Part shown: positions 15,460-24,046 of the stretch, piece by piece
How the letters are laid out: every line of letters starts with the position of its first letter
Position numbering within the stretch: the first letter of the stretch is position 1
DNA from: Treponema sp.
GTDB taxonomy: Bacteria > Spirochaetota > Spirochaetia > Treponematales > Breznakiellaceae
DNA: 36,226 nt
Direction: 5' to 3'
NCBI GenBank assembly: GCA_031266175.1
Contig: JAISBN010000096.1
Location: 1 to 36,226 of the forward strand
The notes under the pieces: model-generated
What the model saw: the letters and a program-made list of their open reading frames with translations, nothing else
What the model was told of the DNA's origin: nothing
The model's database searches: none
Position numbers and translations under genes: made by a program

Positions 15460-16674
15460 CTAAAACCCGAACCACAGGGTTGTTACCACCGATTTTTCGG
15501 CATGGGCGTTTTTTATGGCGGCGTCCAGCAGGATCCTGTGTTTTCTGCACTGGTTCTGCAGGGTGTTAAGATGGTAAAAGCACAGGCCATTGTCGCCGTA
15601 GAGGCCGTTGTCCCGTCTGCTCAGGGGCGTTTTGAAGAAGTCTTCAAGATCCCTGCCGTCCTTGAAACTAAAATTCCGGTCGGTAAAATCTTCCATTAGC
15701 TTCCGTTCGGCCTCCACGTCGGCGCCGTCGTTGTATACCGAGATGCGGAACCTGAGCCTCCGGTTTTCCCGGGGAATTTCTCCGGGAACGGCCACAACCA
15801 CGGTTGAACCCCGGAACCGCCCTTTTGCCATGACGGCTTTTCTTTTACCAGGATCCTCAAGGAGCCCCGTTATATTTCCGGCGTTTTCCATCAGCCGAAC
15901 CAGGGCGGACCGTTCCGCCGCGGAGACAAGTTCTACGGTAAAGAGCGAGGCAAGATTAACAATGTCGAAGCGGTGTATCACTTCCACTATCCCGGCGGAA
16001 ATATTTTGAACCAGCGTAAAGGCGTCGTCTTCGCCGCTTCTGGTCAGGACAAAAAAGGCCAGCGGGCTAATGTGAAAAACAAGCTCGGCGATAAAATTAC
16101 ACAAATCCCGGGAGTCTTCCTGGTGTCTGTCAAGGGAAGGAGAAAGGCTTTTTACGATTTTCCGGTACAGGCCGGTTTTAAGTTCCTCAAGCCTGCCGGG
16201 AGCTCTGGAATTGAGCAGTTCCCGAAAGGATTTTTCCGCTATTTTCATGCCGGGCCCTATGGCATTTTTCGGGTTCGCCCTGTTCCAGGATCGTACCAGG
16301 GGGGAATTGTAGATATCCTCAAGGATCGACAGGTTGATACGGCGGCGGAACATGGAAAAAAACACCAGCTTAATGGCGTCTTCAAGCTGGCTCCGGCAGG
16401 CGCTTATATCCGTTACCTGGATTTCCATTTTTCGCAGGTAGTTGTTTACGATAAGTTTTTTAAGCCATGAAAACCCGGTCTTTTCAAGGTGGAATCCAAA
16501 ATGCCGCCCGCCGTCGGCGGTTTCAAAACAATGCAAGGGTTTATTGTGGGCGCTAAAAAAGGATGTTCCCTGGTCGTTCAGGATTATCCTTGAAGGTACG
16601 CAGAAAAACAAATCCCGTTGTCTTGCCTGTTTTCTTTCACAAACCGCCGCAGCACTGTCCTGAATTCCTGTCAT
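15460..16674 (-). CDS. Unrecognised 404-residue protein in a partner-switching operon
   Basis: The protein has no signal peptide. It is rich in charged helices and looks soluble, though a hydrophobic stretch occurs near the middle (FIAELVFHISPLAFFVL). The central part (FVLTRSGEDDAFTLVQNISAGIVEVIHRFDIVNLASLFTVELVSAAERSALVRLMENAG) is probably helical. The C-terminal third has a beta-strand/loop character (GSTVVVAVPGEIP; RFRISVYND). I cannot assign a domain. The start ATG 16674 has GGAG 8 nt upstream. It lies 27 nt downstream of the HATPase gene and is the third gene of the STAS-HATPase operon, so a role as target or effector of the switch is an inference. Confidence 0.7.
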   Translation of the reverse strand: MTGIQDSAAAVCERKQARQRDLFFCVPSRIILNDQGTSFFSAHNKPLHCFETADGGRHFGFHLEKTGFSWLKKLIVNNYLRKMEIQVTDISACRSQLEDAIKLVFFSMFRRRINLSILEDIYNSPLVRSWNRANPKNAIGPGMKIAEKSFRELLNSRAPGRLEELKTGLYRKIVKSLSPSLDRHQEDSRDLCNFIAELVFHISPLAFFVLTRSGEDDAFTLVQNISAGIVEVIHRFDIVNLASLFTVELVSAAERSALVRLMENAGNITGLLEDPGKRKAVMAKGRFRGSTVVVAVPGEIPRENRRLRFRISVYNDGADVEAERKLMEDFTDRNFSFKDGRDLEDFFKTPLSRRDNGLYGDNGLCFYHLNTLQNQCRKHRILLDAAIKNAHAEKSVVTTLWFGF

Positions 16675-16701
16675 GTTTTTTCTCCGTAAAAGCCGGTACT
16701 C

Positions 16702-17235
16702 CTACCCGGATCCGTGGGGAAACCACCGGACCACGCCGATTTTATTTTTTGCGTCATTGTAAATCATGCCGCCGTTCCAGAATTCCAGGACGGCTACCAG
16801 GCTGTTGCCCCCGTCGGTTTCATCGCTTTCCGGTCCCCGGTAAGACGCCATCTTGAGAAAAAGATCAAAGTCCTGGTTATACAGGGCCGTCTGGCGCTTT
16901 TTGTAAAAATCGTTCCACTCATCAAGCCGCAGGAACCCTTCCCCTTCGTCTTCCATGATAAAACGGACCCGGTGCCGAAGGTCGTACCACACCTTAAGTT
17001 TTTTTGAAATATCGCACTTGTTTCCATGTTTAATTCCGTTCTTGATTATTTCCGACAATTGCTGTTCCAGAAGGTTTCCCTCAAGAAACTGTTTGGGGCA
17101 GCGTTCCAGTATTTTCGCGCTGTATTCCCTGATCTTTGAAAAATCGCTTTTGAATTCAACATACTTCATGCCCTGGGCGTCAAAAAGTTCGTTATTTTCA
17201 TCAACGATCAATTTCCGGATAATCAGGTTTTTCAT
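16702..17235 (-). CDS. HATPase-domain anti-sigma-type kinase
   Basis: This 177-residue protein contains a GHKL ATP-binding fold. The N-box is SEIIKNGIKHGN with Glu62, Asn66 and His70, and the G1 box is DEGEG (96-100). The G2 region, GGNSLVAVLEF (about 142-152), is a degenerate version of GxGL. An N-terminal section of about 45 residues precedes the domain. Proteins of this type (RsbW/SpoIIAB relatives) phosphorylate a STAS antagonist and sequester a partner such as a sigma factor. It overlaps the STAS gene by 4 nt (ATGA), so the two are translationally coupled. No sigma factor gene is present in the window. Confidence 0.85.
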   Translation of the reverse strand: MKNLIIRKLIVDENNELFDAQGMKYVEFKSDFSKIREYSAKILERCPKQFLEGNLLEQQLSEIIKNGIKHGNKCDISKKLKVWYDLRHRVRFIMEDEGEGFLRLDEWNDFYKKRQTALYNQDFDLFLKMASYRGPESDETDGGNSLVAVLEFWNGGMIYNDAKNKIGVVRWFPHGSG

Positions 17236-17546
17236 GCGCCCTCTTCTTTGATGATGCTTAGTATGTTTGACAAGCGCATAACTTTACGGACCGTTCCCGT
17301 AATTCCGCGGAAGCTAAGATCGATGTTTTTTACTTTTGAATACTGGACGATCCTGATTACCGCCCATATTCCGGAACTGTCCAGATACGGTACGTCCGAA
17401 AAATCCAGGCAGGCCGTTTTGCAGCCCGCGTTCATCTTTTCCGTTATATCGGTAAAAAGATGCTGGGCGTTGTATAAATCGCAGTCCCCCGATATTCTTG
17501 CCAGAAAGAAACCGGCATTCCTGCTTTCCAAAAACTGTATGTCCAT
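17232..17546 (-). CDS. STAS-domain anti-sigma factor antagonist
   Basis: The 104-residue single-domain protein matches SpoIIAA/RsbV. The phosphorylation loop is DVPYLDSSGIWAVI with Ser57 and Ser58, and the strand TACLDFS precedes it. The Ser would be phosphorylated by the adjacent HATPase and dephosphorylated by the divergent SpoIIE phosphatase. GGTGGAAG upstream of ATG 17546 serves as a ribosome-binding site. It is the first gene of the minus-strand operon. Confidence 0.9.
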   Translation of the reverse strand: MDIQFLESRNAGFFLARISGDCDLYNAQHLFTDITEKMNAGCKTACLDFSDVPYLDSSGIWAVIRIVQYSKVKNIDLSFRGITGTVRKVMRLSNILSIIKEEGA

Positions 17547-17667
17547 AGTTGTACTTCCACCGGTATAATACGCAGCGGCTTTTAATACACGGTTATAAAA
17601 TCGTTAAAAATCCGTTACCGCTTCGGGTTTAATGAAATTTTAACGTTGTGATTGTTACATTCCTGTT

Positions 17668-18819
17668 ATGCAGACAGAAGTACGGTCGTATCCCAATTCC
17701 ATACAAAAACTGGCCCGCTATTTTAGGACCGTCCGGACGGAGGAAACAATCGCGGGCCTGGCGGACATCCTCGACAGGGACCGCCGCATTCCCGCGGTAT
17801 GTGTAATCGATGATCTTTCCAGGCCCCTGGGGATTATACGGCGGGACAAGCTTTTCCTGCTTTTGGGAAAACGTTTTGGCTGGGATCTGATGGGAAACCG
17901 GCAGGTTCCGGAAATAACCGAAGAGGCCCCGGTGTTTCCGGGGGCGGCAAACATTTTTACCGTTTCGCCCTTTTTAAGCGCCGCTTTCAAAGAGAAAGCT
18001 CCCGAAATGGGAAACAGCTTTATGATCCTTACCGGTCCGGACGGCGTATTCAGCGGCATGCTGTCTTTCCAGGATCTGTCCAACTATTTTGTCGACATGA
18101 CCAACGGGGACATTGCCATGGCCGGCCTGCTTCAGGAACGTTTCCTTGCCAGCGCCGATGAAGTTTCCGGCAAGGGAGTCGAGGTAAACGCCTGGTCCCT
18201 TTCGGCAAAGGGTGTGGGCGGCGATTTTTATTTTATCAAAGACCTGGGGGGAAACCGCTTTTTTGCGGCCCTCTGCGATGTTTCAGGAAAAGGCATCGCC
18301 GCTTCCCTGGTAGTGTCCATGGCGTGGGGCTTTCTTCGGGCCTATACCATAACGGAAGACCTGGCCGGACTGATAGCCAATTTGAATTCCTCGATGGTGA
18401 GTACGTTCCACATGGAAAAATACCTTACCGGCTTTTTTATGATCTACGATTCAGGTAAAAGAAAGCTTCACTTTGCCGACATGGGCCATTCCCACCATGT
18501 GCTGTTGCGGGGCAAATCTTTTCATACCCTGGAAAAAGCCGGGATCAATTTTCCCATAGGAATTGAGCCTGATATAAAGCCGGCGCTTTTCCGTATCGGG
18601 ATACAGCCGGGAGACGCGCTGCTGGTATATACCGACGGGATTACCGAACAGGATAATCCCGAAGGTGAGGAATTCGGAAATAGGCGGCTTTTTAAACTTA
18701 CTCTGCAAAGTTGTACGGAAGAAAAAAATCTTTCTTCGCTTCTTGCCCCCGCGCTGGAAGATTTCAGAAAAAATACTCCCCAGCGGGACGATATGACCTG
18801 CCTTTTTTTCCGTTTCTGA
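17668..18819 (+). CDS. SpoIIE-type PP2C phosphatase with N-terminal CBS-like region
   Basis: This 383-residue soluble protein has a catalytic PPM/SpoIIE domain from about residue 150. The metal-binding motifs are all present: GVGGDFYFI (Asp186), CDVSGKGIAAS (Asp204), YTDGITEQ (Asp323) and RDDMT (Asp374/375). Residues 20-145 look like a pair of CBS-type units (AVCVIDDLSRPLGIIRRDKLF and SFMILTGPDGVFSGMLSFQDL), a possible nucleotide or ligand sensor. It should dephosphorylate the STAS protein encoded divergently 121 nt away. ATG 17668 lacks a clear ribosome-binding site. The chemoreceptor gene follows after 117 nt with its own candidate promoter. Confidence 0.9.
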   Translation: MQTEVRSYPNSIQKLARYFRTVRTEETIAGLADILDRDRRIPAVCVIDDLSRPLGIIRRDKLFLLLGKRFGWDLMGNRQVPEITEEAPVFPGAANIFTVSPFLSAAFKEKAPEMGNSFMILTGPDGVFSGMLSFQDLSNYFVDMTNGDIAMAGLLQERFLASADEVSGKGVEVNAWSLSAKGVGGDFYFIKDLGGNRFFAALCDVSGKGIAASLVVSMAWGFLRAYTITEDLAGLIANLNSSMVSTFHMEKYLTGFFMIYDSGKRKLHFADMGHSHHVLLRGKSFHTLEKAGINFPIGIEPDIKPALFRIGIQPGDALLVYTDGITEQDNPEGEEFGNRRLFKLTLQSCTEEKNLSSLLAPALEDFRKNTPQRDDMTCLFFRF

Positions 18820-18839
18820 ATCCCCGGTAAAAATTCTTC

Positions 18840-18869
18840 TTTACAAATAAGGAACATTAACGATACTAT
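18840..18869 (+). promoter_or_regulatory. Candidate promoter of the chemoreceptor gene
   Basis: TTTACA (18840-18845) and TACTAT (18864-18869) are 18 nt apart, leaving a leader of about 60 nt. No sigma-28-like sequence was seen. Confidence 0.4.
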
Positions 18870-18936
18870 TACCGGAAGAAGATAACAGATTACATAAACA
18901 CCGTTGGAAAAAAACCGTACCAAAGAAGGAGTATTC

Positions 18937-21141
18937 ATGAAATTAAGGTACCGTTTAAGCATCATTGTCATAGCGATTTTACTGGTTTCCGGAGTATCGT
19001 TATCCTTTATCCTGCTCAGGCTTGCCTCCGACATGCAGATGCATACCGCCCTGGAAAGCCAGGAACGGCTTGCCGCGGAACAGGCCCGGATTATCCAGAC
19101 GCGCTACGAAGGGTATCTGCGGGTCGTGGATACCCTGGCTGATATGATGGCCGATTATGATCTGGCCGAAGTCGGGCGGCAGCGTAATCGTTTCGATCAG
19201 CTGTTACATTCGGTTCTGGAATCCGAGGAACGGATCATAGCCGTGTACACCGTGTTTAAGCCCAACAGCATAGATCCCGGCCAGGACGCTTCTTTTATCG
19301 GAGTTCCCGGCAATACCGAAACCGGCCAATACGCCAACTGGTATACCCGGCGTTCCGGGCAGATTGAACACCTGACCTACAACGACATACAGACGGTAAT
19401 GGCTATTGTCAATGGCCCCGACGCGCGCAAAGAGATAATCTATGATCCCGTACCCCAAACCGTGGCTGGCAGAGATACCTTTACAGTCAAGATCAGCGCG
19501 CCGATAATTAACCGCCGGACGGACGAAGTGGTAGGCCGTGTCGGGGTAAACGTGGATACCGCGTACCTTCAGCCGGTGGTGGATGAAACCATACAAAATC
19601 ACCCCGATATAACCGCCATGACGGTGTTTTCCAATAACAGTACCATCATTGCCAGCGGTGTTCCCGATCAGGTCGGGAAACTTCTGAAAGATGCCCAAAG
19701 TTCTCTGTACAGTGCACGTACCACAGCGGTCCAGAATGCGGTACTTCAGGGAGAGAAGTACCGCATTGCCGAATATTCGGAGAATCTTAAAACAGATCTG
19801 GAGATGATCATTTATCCCTTTACCATTGGCGAAACCGGGATAAGCTGGGCCCTGATGATGGGTACGGCAAAAACGGCAATTATGGAAGAAATCACCAGAA
19901 TGACCTATCTTACCATCTTTATCGCGGCGGCGGCGGTAGTTATCATGGCGGTGATCATTTACTTTGTTTCCGCCGGGATTACAAAGCCCATTGTCAATGT
20001 GGCCGTAACCCTTAGGGACATATCCGAAGGCGAAGGAGATCTGACAAAGGCCGTCGACATCCGCTCAAAAGACGAAATCGGCGACCTGGCCCGGTATTTT
20101 AACGCAACCCTGGGAAAGATAAAAAATCTGGTGGTTACCATCAAGGATCGATCCGTTACCCTTTTCGACATCGGGAACGAACTTGCCGGTAACATGACCG
20201 AAACCGCCGCGGCGATTAACGAGATCACCGCCAACATTCAGAGCATCAAAGGCCGGGTTATCAACCAGAGCGCCAGCGTTACCGAAACCAACGCGACCAT
20301 GGAACAGATCACCATAAATATCGATAAACTGAACGGCCATGTGAACCGGCAGAGCACCAGCGTCGCCCAGTCCTCCTCGGCTATTGAAGAAATGCTCGCC
20401 AATATCCAATCCGTTACCCAGACCCTGATCAAAAACAGCGAGAACGTGAAGGATCTGAGCGAGGCTTCCGAAGTAGGACGTTCCGGCCTACAGGAAGTGG
20501 CCGGGGACATTCAGGAGATTGCCCGGGAATCCGAAGGGCTTTTGGAGATCAACGCGGTGATGGAAAACATCGCCAGCCAGACAAACCTTTTGTCGATGAA
20601 CGCCGCCATAGAAGCCGCCCACGCCGGAGAAGCGGGAAAGGGCTTTGCGGTGGTGGCCGATGAAATACGGAAACTGGCGGAGAATTCCGGGGAACAGTCC
20701 AAGACCATTTCGGCGGTGCTTAAAAAGATAAAGGATTCCATCGACAAGATCACCAAATCCACCGACAGCGTATTGAACAAATTCGAGGCCATAGACAACG
20801 GGGTCAGGACCGTATCGGATCAGGAGGAAAATATCCGGAACGCCATGGAAGAACAGGGCGCGGGGAGTAAGCAGATCCTGGAGGCGGTGAGCCAGTTAAA
20901 CGAAGCTACCCAGATGGTCAAGGGCAGCGCCGAAGAAATGCTTGAAGGAAGCAGGCAGGTTATCCAGGAAAGCAAAAACCTGGAACTGGCGACCCAGGAA
21001 ATTACCAACGGGATGAACGAGATGGCCAGCGGCGCGGATCAAATCAATATAGCGGTAAACCGGGTTAACACCATCAGCGGGACAAACAAGGAAAATATTG
21101 ACGTCCTGGTCCGGGAAGTGTCAAAGTTCAAAGTGGAGTAA
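18937..21141 (+). CDS. Methyl-accepting chemotaxis protein (dCache type)
   Basis: The 735-residue receptor has a first membrane helix at about residues 8-30 and an extracytoplasmic sensor of about 290 residues with dCache features ([10 protein letters not shown], a Pro-rich loop, and [11 protein letters not shown]). A second membrane helix lies at about 322-347, followed by HAMP ([22 protein letters not shown]) and a long coiled signalling domain. Its tip is [40 protein letters not shown] (from about 543). It would relay ligand binding to CheA/CheW. The frame is open to 18904, but AAGGAG at 18926-18931 selects ATG 18937. The ligand is unknown. proA begins only 4 nt after its stop. Confidence 0.94.
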   Translation: MKLRYRLSIIVIAILLVSGVSLSFILLRLASDMQMHTALESQERLAAEQARIIQTRYEGYLRVVDTLADMMADYDLAEVGRQRNRFDQLLHSVLESEERIIAVYTVFKPNSIDPGQDASFIGVPGNTETGQYANWYTRRSGQIEHLTYNDIQTVMAIVNGPDARKEIIYDPVPQTVAGRDTFTVKISAPIINRRTDEVVGRVGVNVDTAYLQPVVDETIQNHPDITAMTVFSNNSTIIASGVPDQVGKLLKDAQSSLYSARTTAVQNAVLQGEKYRIAEYSENLKTDLEMIIYPFTIGETGISWALMMGTAKTAIMEEITRMTYLTIFIAAAAVVIMAVIIYFVSAGITKPIVNVAVTLRDISEGEGDLTKAVDIRSKDEIGDLARYFNATLGKIKNLVVTIKDRSVTLFDIGNELAGNMTETAAAINEITANIQSIKGRVINQSASVTETNATMEQITINIDKLNGHVNRQSTSVAQSSSAIEEMLANIQSVTQTLIKNSENVKDLSEASEVGRSGLQEVAGDIQEIARESEGLLEINAVMENIASQTNLLSMNAAIEAAHAGEAGKGFAVVADEIRKLAENSGEQSKTISAVLKKIKDSIDKITKSTDSVLNKFEAIDNGVRTVSDQEENIRNAMEEQGAGSKQILEAVSQLNEATQMVKGSAEEMLEGSRQVIQESKNLELATQEITNGMNEMASGADQINIAVNRVNTISGTNKENIDVLVREVSKFKVE

Positions 21142-21145
21142 CGTC

Positions 21146-22420
21146 ATGGGCGATCTTGTCCCGGTATTGAAGTCCCTTAAAAAAGCCCAGGCGGTCCTGG
21201 CCCTGCAAACCCGGCGGGAAAAAGACGCCGCCCTCCTGGCGGCGGCCGCGGCGATCGGTCGTGACCGCGCCGCAATCCTCGCGGCCAATGCCGCGGATGT
21301 GGAACAGGCCCGGGCGGGCGGCATGAAGGACGCGCTGATTGACCGCCTTCTCCTTAACGATACCCGGGTTGACGCAATCATCGAAGGAATAGAAACGGTG
21401 GCCCGCCTGGAGGACCCTGTTGGTAAGGTACGGTCCGGCTGGAAAACCCCCAACGGCCTTTGTATTGAGCAGATTGCCGTGCCCCTGGGGGTGGCGGCGA
21501 TCATCTATGAATCCCGGCCAAATGTTACCGCCGACGCGTTCAGCCTGGCCTATAAGGCGGGCTGCGCCATCCTGCTCCGGGGTTCTTCGGCGGCTCTGGC
21601 TTCCAACAAGGTGCTCACCGCCGCCATTAAGACGGGGCTGAAAACGGCGGGGGGCATCCCCGGCGCGCTGGAACTGGCCGGTTCGGGAAACAGGGATGAC
21701 GTGGACGAAATCCTGACCGCCCGGGGCTATATCGACGTGGTCCTTCCCCGGGGCGGCCGTGATCTGATCCGCCGGGTGGCGGAAAACGCCCGGGTTCCGG
21801 TTATAGAAACCGGCGAGGGAAACTGTCACATCTACGTAGAACCCGGCGCCGATATGGACGCGGCGGCGGCCATCATCGAAAACGCCAAACTGCAAAAGCC
21901 CGGCGCCTGTAACGCCGTGGAAACCCTGCTGATCCACCGGGAAGCGCTGTCCTCTTTGCTGCCCGCCGTGGCGGCGCGGCTTGCGGGCAAAGCCGAACTC
22001 CGCTGTGACGCGGCGTCAAAAGCGCTTATCCTGGGCGCCGGGAGGGCCATGCCGCCGGGGCTGGCGGTACAGGATGCCGGGGAAGAAGACTGGTCTACGG
22101 AATTCCTGGATTACATTCTGGCGGTAAAAACCGTCGATTCCCTGGATGAAGCAATTGACCACATTAACCGGTACGGTTCCGGACATTCGGAGGCTATCCT
22201 TACCAATGACCTCAAGGCGGCGGAAACATTCTGCCGCAGGGTGGACGCCGCCTGCGTGTATACCAACGCGTCTACCCGTTTTACCGATGGAGCGGAATTC
22301 GGGTTTGGCGCGGAACTGGGGATCAGTACCCAGAAATTCCATGCCCGGGGCCCCATGGGGCTGGAGGCGCTGACCACCGTCAAATACCGGATAACGGGTT
22401 CCGGCCAGATCCGGGAATAA
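21146..22420 (+). CDS. proA: Gamma-glutamyl phosphate reductase
   Basis: This 424-residue enzyme reduces gamma-glutamyl phosphate to glutamate semialdehyde in proline synthesis. Family signs are GVAAIIYESRPNVTADAFSLAYKAGCAILLRGSS, LPRGGRDLIRRVAENARVPVIETGEGNCH, the catalytic Cys255 in KPGACNAVETLL, and the C-terminal GFGAELGISTQKFHARGPMGLEALTT. The longer frame from 21098 overlaps the chemoreceptor; GGAG at 21135-21138 and normal family length support ATG 21146. No proB lies nearby, so proline synthesis needs a gene elsewhere. The 4-nt spacing suggests read-through from the chemoreceptor gene. Confidence 0.96.
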   Translation: MGDLVPVLKSLKKAQAVLALQTRREKDAALLAAAAAIGRDRAAILAANAADVEQARAGGMKDALIDRLLLNDTRVDAIIEGIETVARLEDPVGKVRSGWKTPNGLCIEQIAVPLGVAAIIYESRPNVTADAFSLAYKAGCAILLRGSSAALASNKVLTAAIKTGLKTAGGIPGALELAGSGNRDDVDEILTARGYIDVVLPRGGRDLIRRVAENARVPVIETGEGNCHIYVEPGADMDAAAAIIENAKLQKPGACNAVETLLIHREALSSLLPAVAARLAGKAELRCDAASKALILGAGRAMPPGLAVQDAGEEDWSTEFLDYILAVKTVDSLDEAIDHINRYGSGHSEAILTNDLKAAETFCRRVDAACVYTNASTRFTDGAEFGFGAELGISTQKFHARGPMGLEALTTVKYRITGSGQIRE

Positions 22421-22467
22421 AATCATTTTCTCCGCCGATAATATAAAACAGCAACGGCTAAAAATAC

Positions 22468-22896
22468 ATGGCGGCGTTCATTCAAATACTGTTATTCATC
22501 ATAGTTGGGGTAATCCTCCTCTGGTTCGGCTTTACCCTGTTCTTTGCCCTTCCCGTGGGGGCGGGTACATCCGCGCGCCGCGGCAAGCGCCGGGGTAAAC
22601 AGCCCCGGGGCGAAAGTTACCCCGGCGCTCCCCGGACCTGTCCGGTCTGCTCCGCCAGACTGGAAAAGGGGGAACGGGTTACGTCCCTGGCCTTTCCCTC
22701 CTTAGGGGGCGCAGACCGGCTGATGCATATATCCGGCTGTGTATACTGCCTGAAAGGAGGCCGCCGCCGGGTCTGTCCGGTCTGCGGGGCGGTACTCCGG
22801 GAAGACGAATTTCTGATTGCCCGCCTGTTTGAAAAGCCCGTCCGCTCCCATGTTCATGTCCTGGGCTGTACCCGCTGTAAAATGCGGCGATCCTGA
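22468..22896 (+). CDS. Membrane-anchored zinc-ribbon protein
   Basis: The 142-residue protein starts with a strong membrane helix (about residues 4-30), then a basic linker (RRGKRRGKQPRGE) and four CxxC pairs: CPVC, CVYC, CPVC and CTRC. These would build two zinc ribbons arranged as a tandem repeat, each with a His between pairs (MHISGC and HVHVLGC). The basic stretch after the helix suggests the ribbons face the cytoplasm. No enzymatic motif is visible. The ribosome-binding site is weak. I recognise no named family. Confidence 0.75.
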   Translation: MAAFIQILLFIIVGVILLWFGFTLFFALPVGAGTSARRGKRRGKQPRGESYPGAPRTCPVCSARLEKGERVTSLAFPSLGGADRLMHISGCVYCLKGGRRRVCPVCGAVLREDEFLIARLFEKPVRSHVHVLGCTRCKMRRS

Positions 22897-22906
22897 GGCC
22901 GAATAC

Positions 22907-22935
22907 TTGACATTGTTCATTTTAAACCATAGAAT
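22907..22935 (+). promoter_or_regulatory. Strong promoter of the ABC importer operon
   Basis: TTGACA (22907-22912) and TAGAAT (22930-22935) are separated by exactly 17 nt, a near-consensus sigma-70 promoter. The predicted start is near 22942. It is overlapped by a perfect inverted repeat. Confidence 0.8.
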
Positions 22936-22951
22936 TTATTAAAATGAACAA
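22913..22951 (+). promoter_or_regulatory. Operator-like 13-bp inverted repeat flanking the -10 box
   Basis: TTGTTCATTTTAA (22913-22925) and its exact complement TTAAAATGAACAA (22939-22951) flank a 13-nt spacer that contains the -10 box. The arms begin right after the -35 box and end over the transcription start, so a bound dimeric regulator would block RNA polymerase. The symmetry is perfect over 26 positions. The cognate regulator is unknown. Confidence 0.7.
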
Positions 22952-22964
22952 GTGAGGTATTATC

Positions 22965-23981
22965 ATGGTTCAAAACAAATCAGGTTGTACAGGAAAGCGT
23001 CCGGGGTTCCGCATCTTTATCCTGGGGATACTGATGGGTCTGGCGCTGGTCTCCTGCGGCGGTTCCGGCGGCGGTAATCGGGTTATCATCTATACCAGTA
23101 CCGAAGATTTCCGTACCGAACACATGCAGGAGCTGCTTAAGGCCCAATTCCCCGGCTACGACATAGTCATGGAAGTGCTTTCCACGGGAAACCACGCGGC
23201 CAAGATCAAGGCCGAGGGAACTTCTACCGAAGCGGACATTATCCTTAACCTGGAAACGGGTTATATGGAAAGCCTGCAGGATGTGTTTGCCGGCCTCTCG
23301 TCCTTCGACCTGTCCCCCTTTCTGCCCGAACTGATCCCCGCGTCCGGAAAGTTCCTCCCCTGGGATAAATCCTCCGGGGCCATTGTATACAACAAAGACA
23401 AACTGAACGAACTGGGGCTGCCGGTTCCCGCGTCCTACCAGGATCTGCTTAACCCCGTCTATAAGGGGTTTATTTCCATGCCCAACCCCAAAAGTTCCGG
23501 TACCGGGTATATGTTCTTGGTCAGCCTGGTGAACGCCTGGGGCGAAGATGAAGCCTTTGAGTACTTTGACAAACTGGCGGAAAACATACTCCAGTTTACC
23601 ACCTCCGGTTCCGGGCCGGTAAACGCCCTGATCCAGGGTGAAGCCGCCATAGGCCTGGGCATGACCTTAACCGCCACCCAGGCGATCAACAGCCGGGGAG
23701 TTCCCCTGGAGATGATCTTTTTCCGGGAAGGAGCGCCCAGTATTACCACCGGCATGGCGATCATCCAGGGAAAGGAAACCAAACCCGCTGTTAAGGAAGT
23801 CTTCGAATTCTGCATGACGACCCTGGTCCGGGAAGACAAGGAACTCTATTGTCCGGAGCCGATTTTTAAGGATCAGCCCAACAATATCCCCAACTATCCC
23901 CGGAACATTACCTATGCGGACATGACCGGGGTATATGATCAGGACCGGAAGAAAAAACTGCTGGAACGGTGGAAGTACTAG
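22965..23981 (+). CDS. ABC transporter solute-binding lipoprotein
   Basis: This 338-residue protein has an N-terminal lipoprotein signal ending LALVSCGG, with lipidated Cys at about residue 32. The mature part begins RVIIYTSTEDFRTEHMQELLKAQFP, typical of the iron(III)/thiamine/2-aminoethylphosphonate class of binding proteins. GAIVYNKDKLNELGLPVPASYQDLLNPVYKGFI and MPNPKSSGTGYMFL fit the same class. The usual iron-ligand Tyr pair is not evident, and the adjacent nucleotidyltransferase favours an organophosphorus or amine ligand. GTGAGG provides a ribosome-binding site before ATG 22965. First gene of the operator-controlled operon. Confidence 0.88.
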   Translation: MVQNKSGCTGKRPGFRIFILGILMGLALVSCGGSGGGNRVIIYTSTEDFRTEHMQELLKAQFPGYDIVMEVLSTGNHAAKIKAEGTSTEADIILNLETGYMESLQDVFAGLSSFDLSPFLPELIPASGKFLPWDKSSGAIVYNKDKLNELGLPVPASYQDLLNPVYKGFISMPNPKSSGTGYMFLVSLVNAWGEDEAFEYFDKLAENILQFTTSGSGPVNALIQGEAAIGLGMTLTATQAINSRGVPLEMIFFREGAPSITTGMAIIQGKETKPAVKEVFEFCMTTLVREDKELYCPEPIFKDQPNNIPNYPRNITYADMTGVYDQDRKKKLLERWKY

Positions 23982-23986
23982 CGATT

Positions 23987-24015
23987 TTTTCCAAAAACCT
24001 GGCGGTTTTGGAAAA
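23987..24015 (+). promoter_or_regulatory. Intercistronic stem-loop between binding protein and ATPase genes
   Basis: TTTTCCAAAAACC (23987-23999) pairs with GGTTTTGGAAAA (24004-24015) around a TGGC loop, with one bulged A. No T-tract follows on the plus strand. It parallels the stem-loop beside potD and may let the binding protein be made in excess. Confidence 0.5.
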
Positions 24016-24046
24016 CCTCTGGTATGATGTACCGTAAGGAGCGGGT

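Noticed and set aside
21128-21937. Long minus-strand ORF opposite proA
   Set aside because: It is a shadow of proA, which has full family motifs and a good ribosome-binding site.
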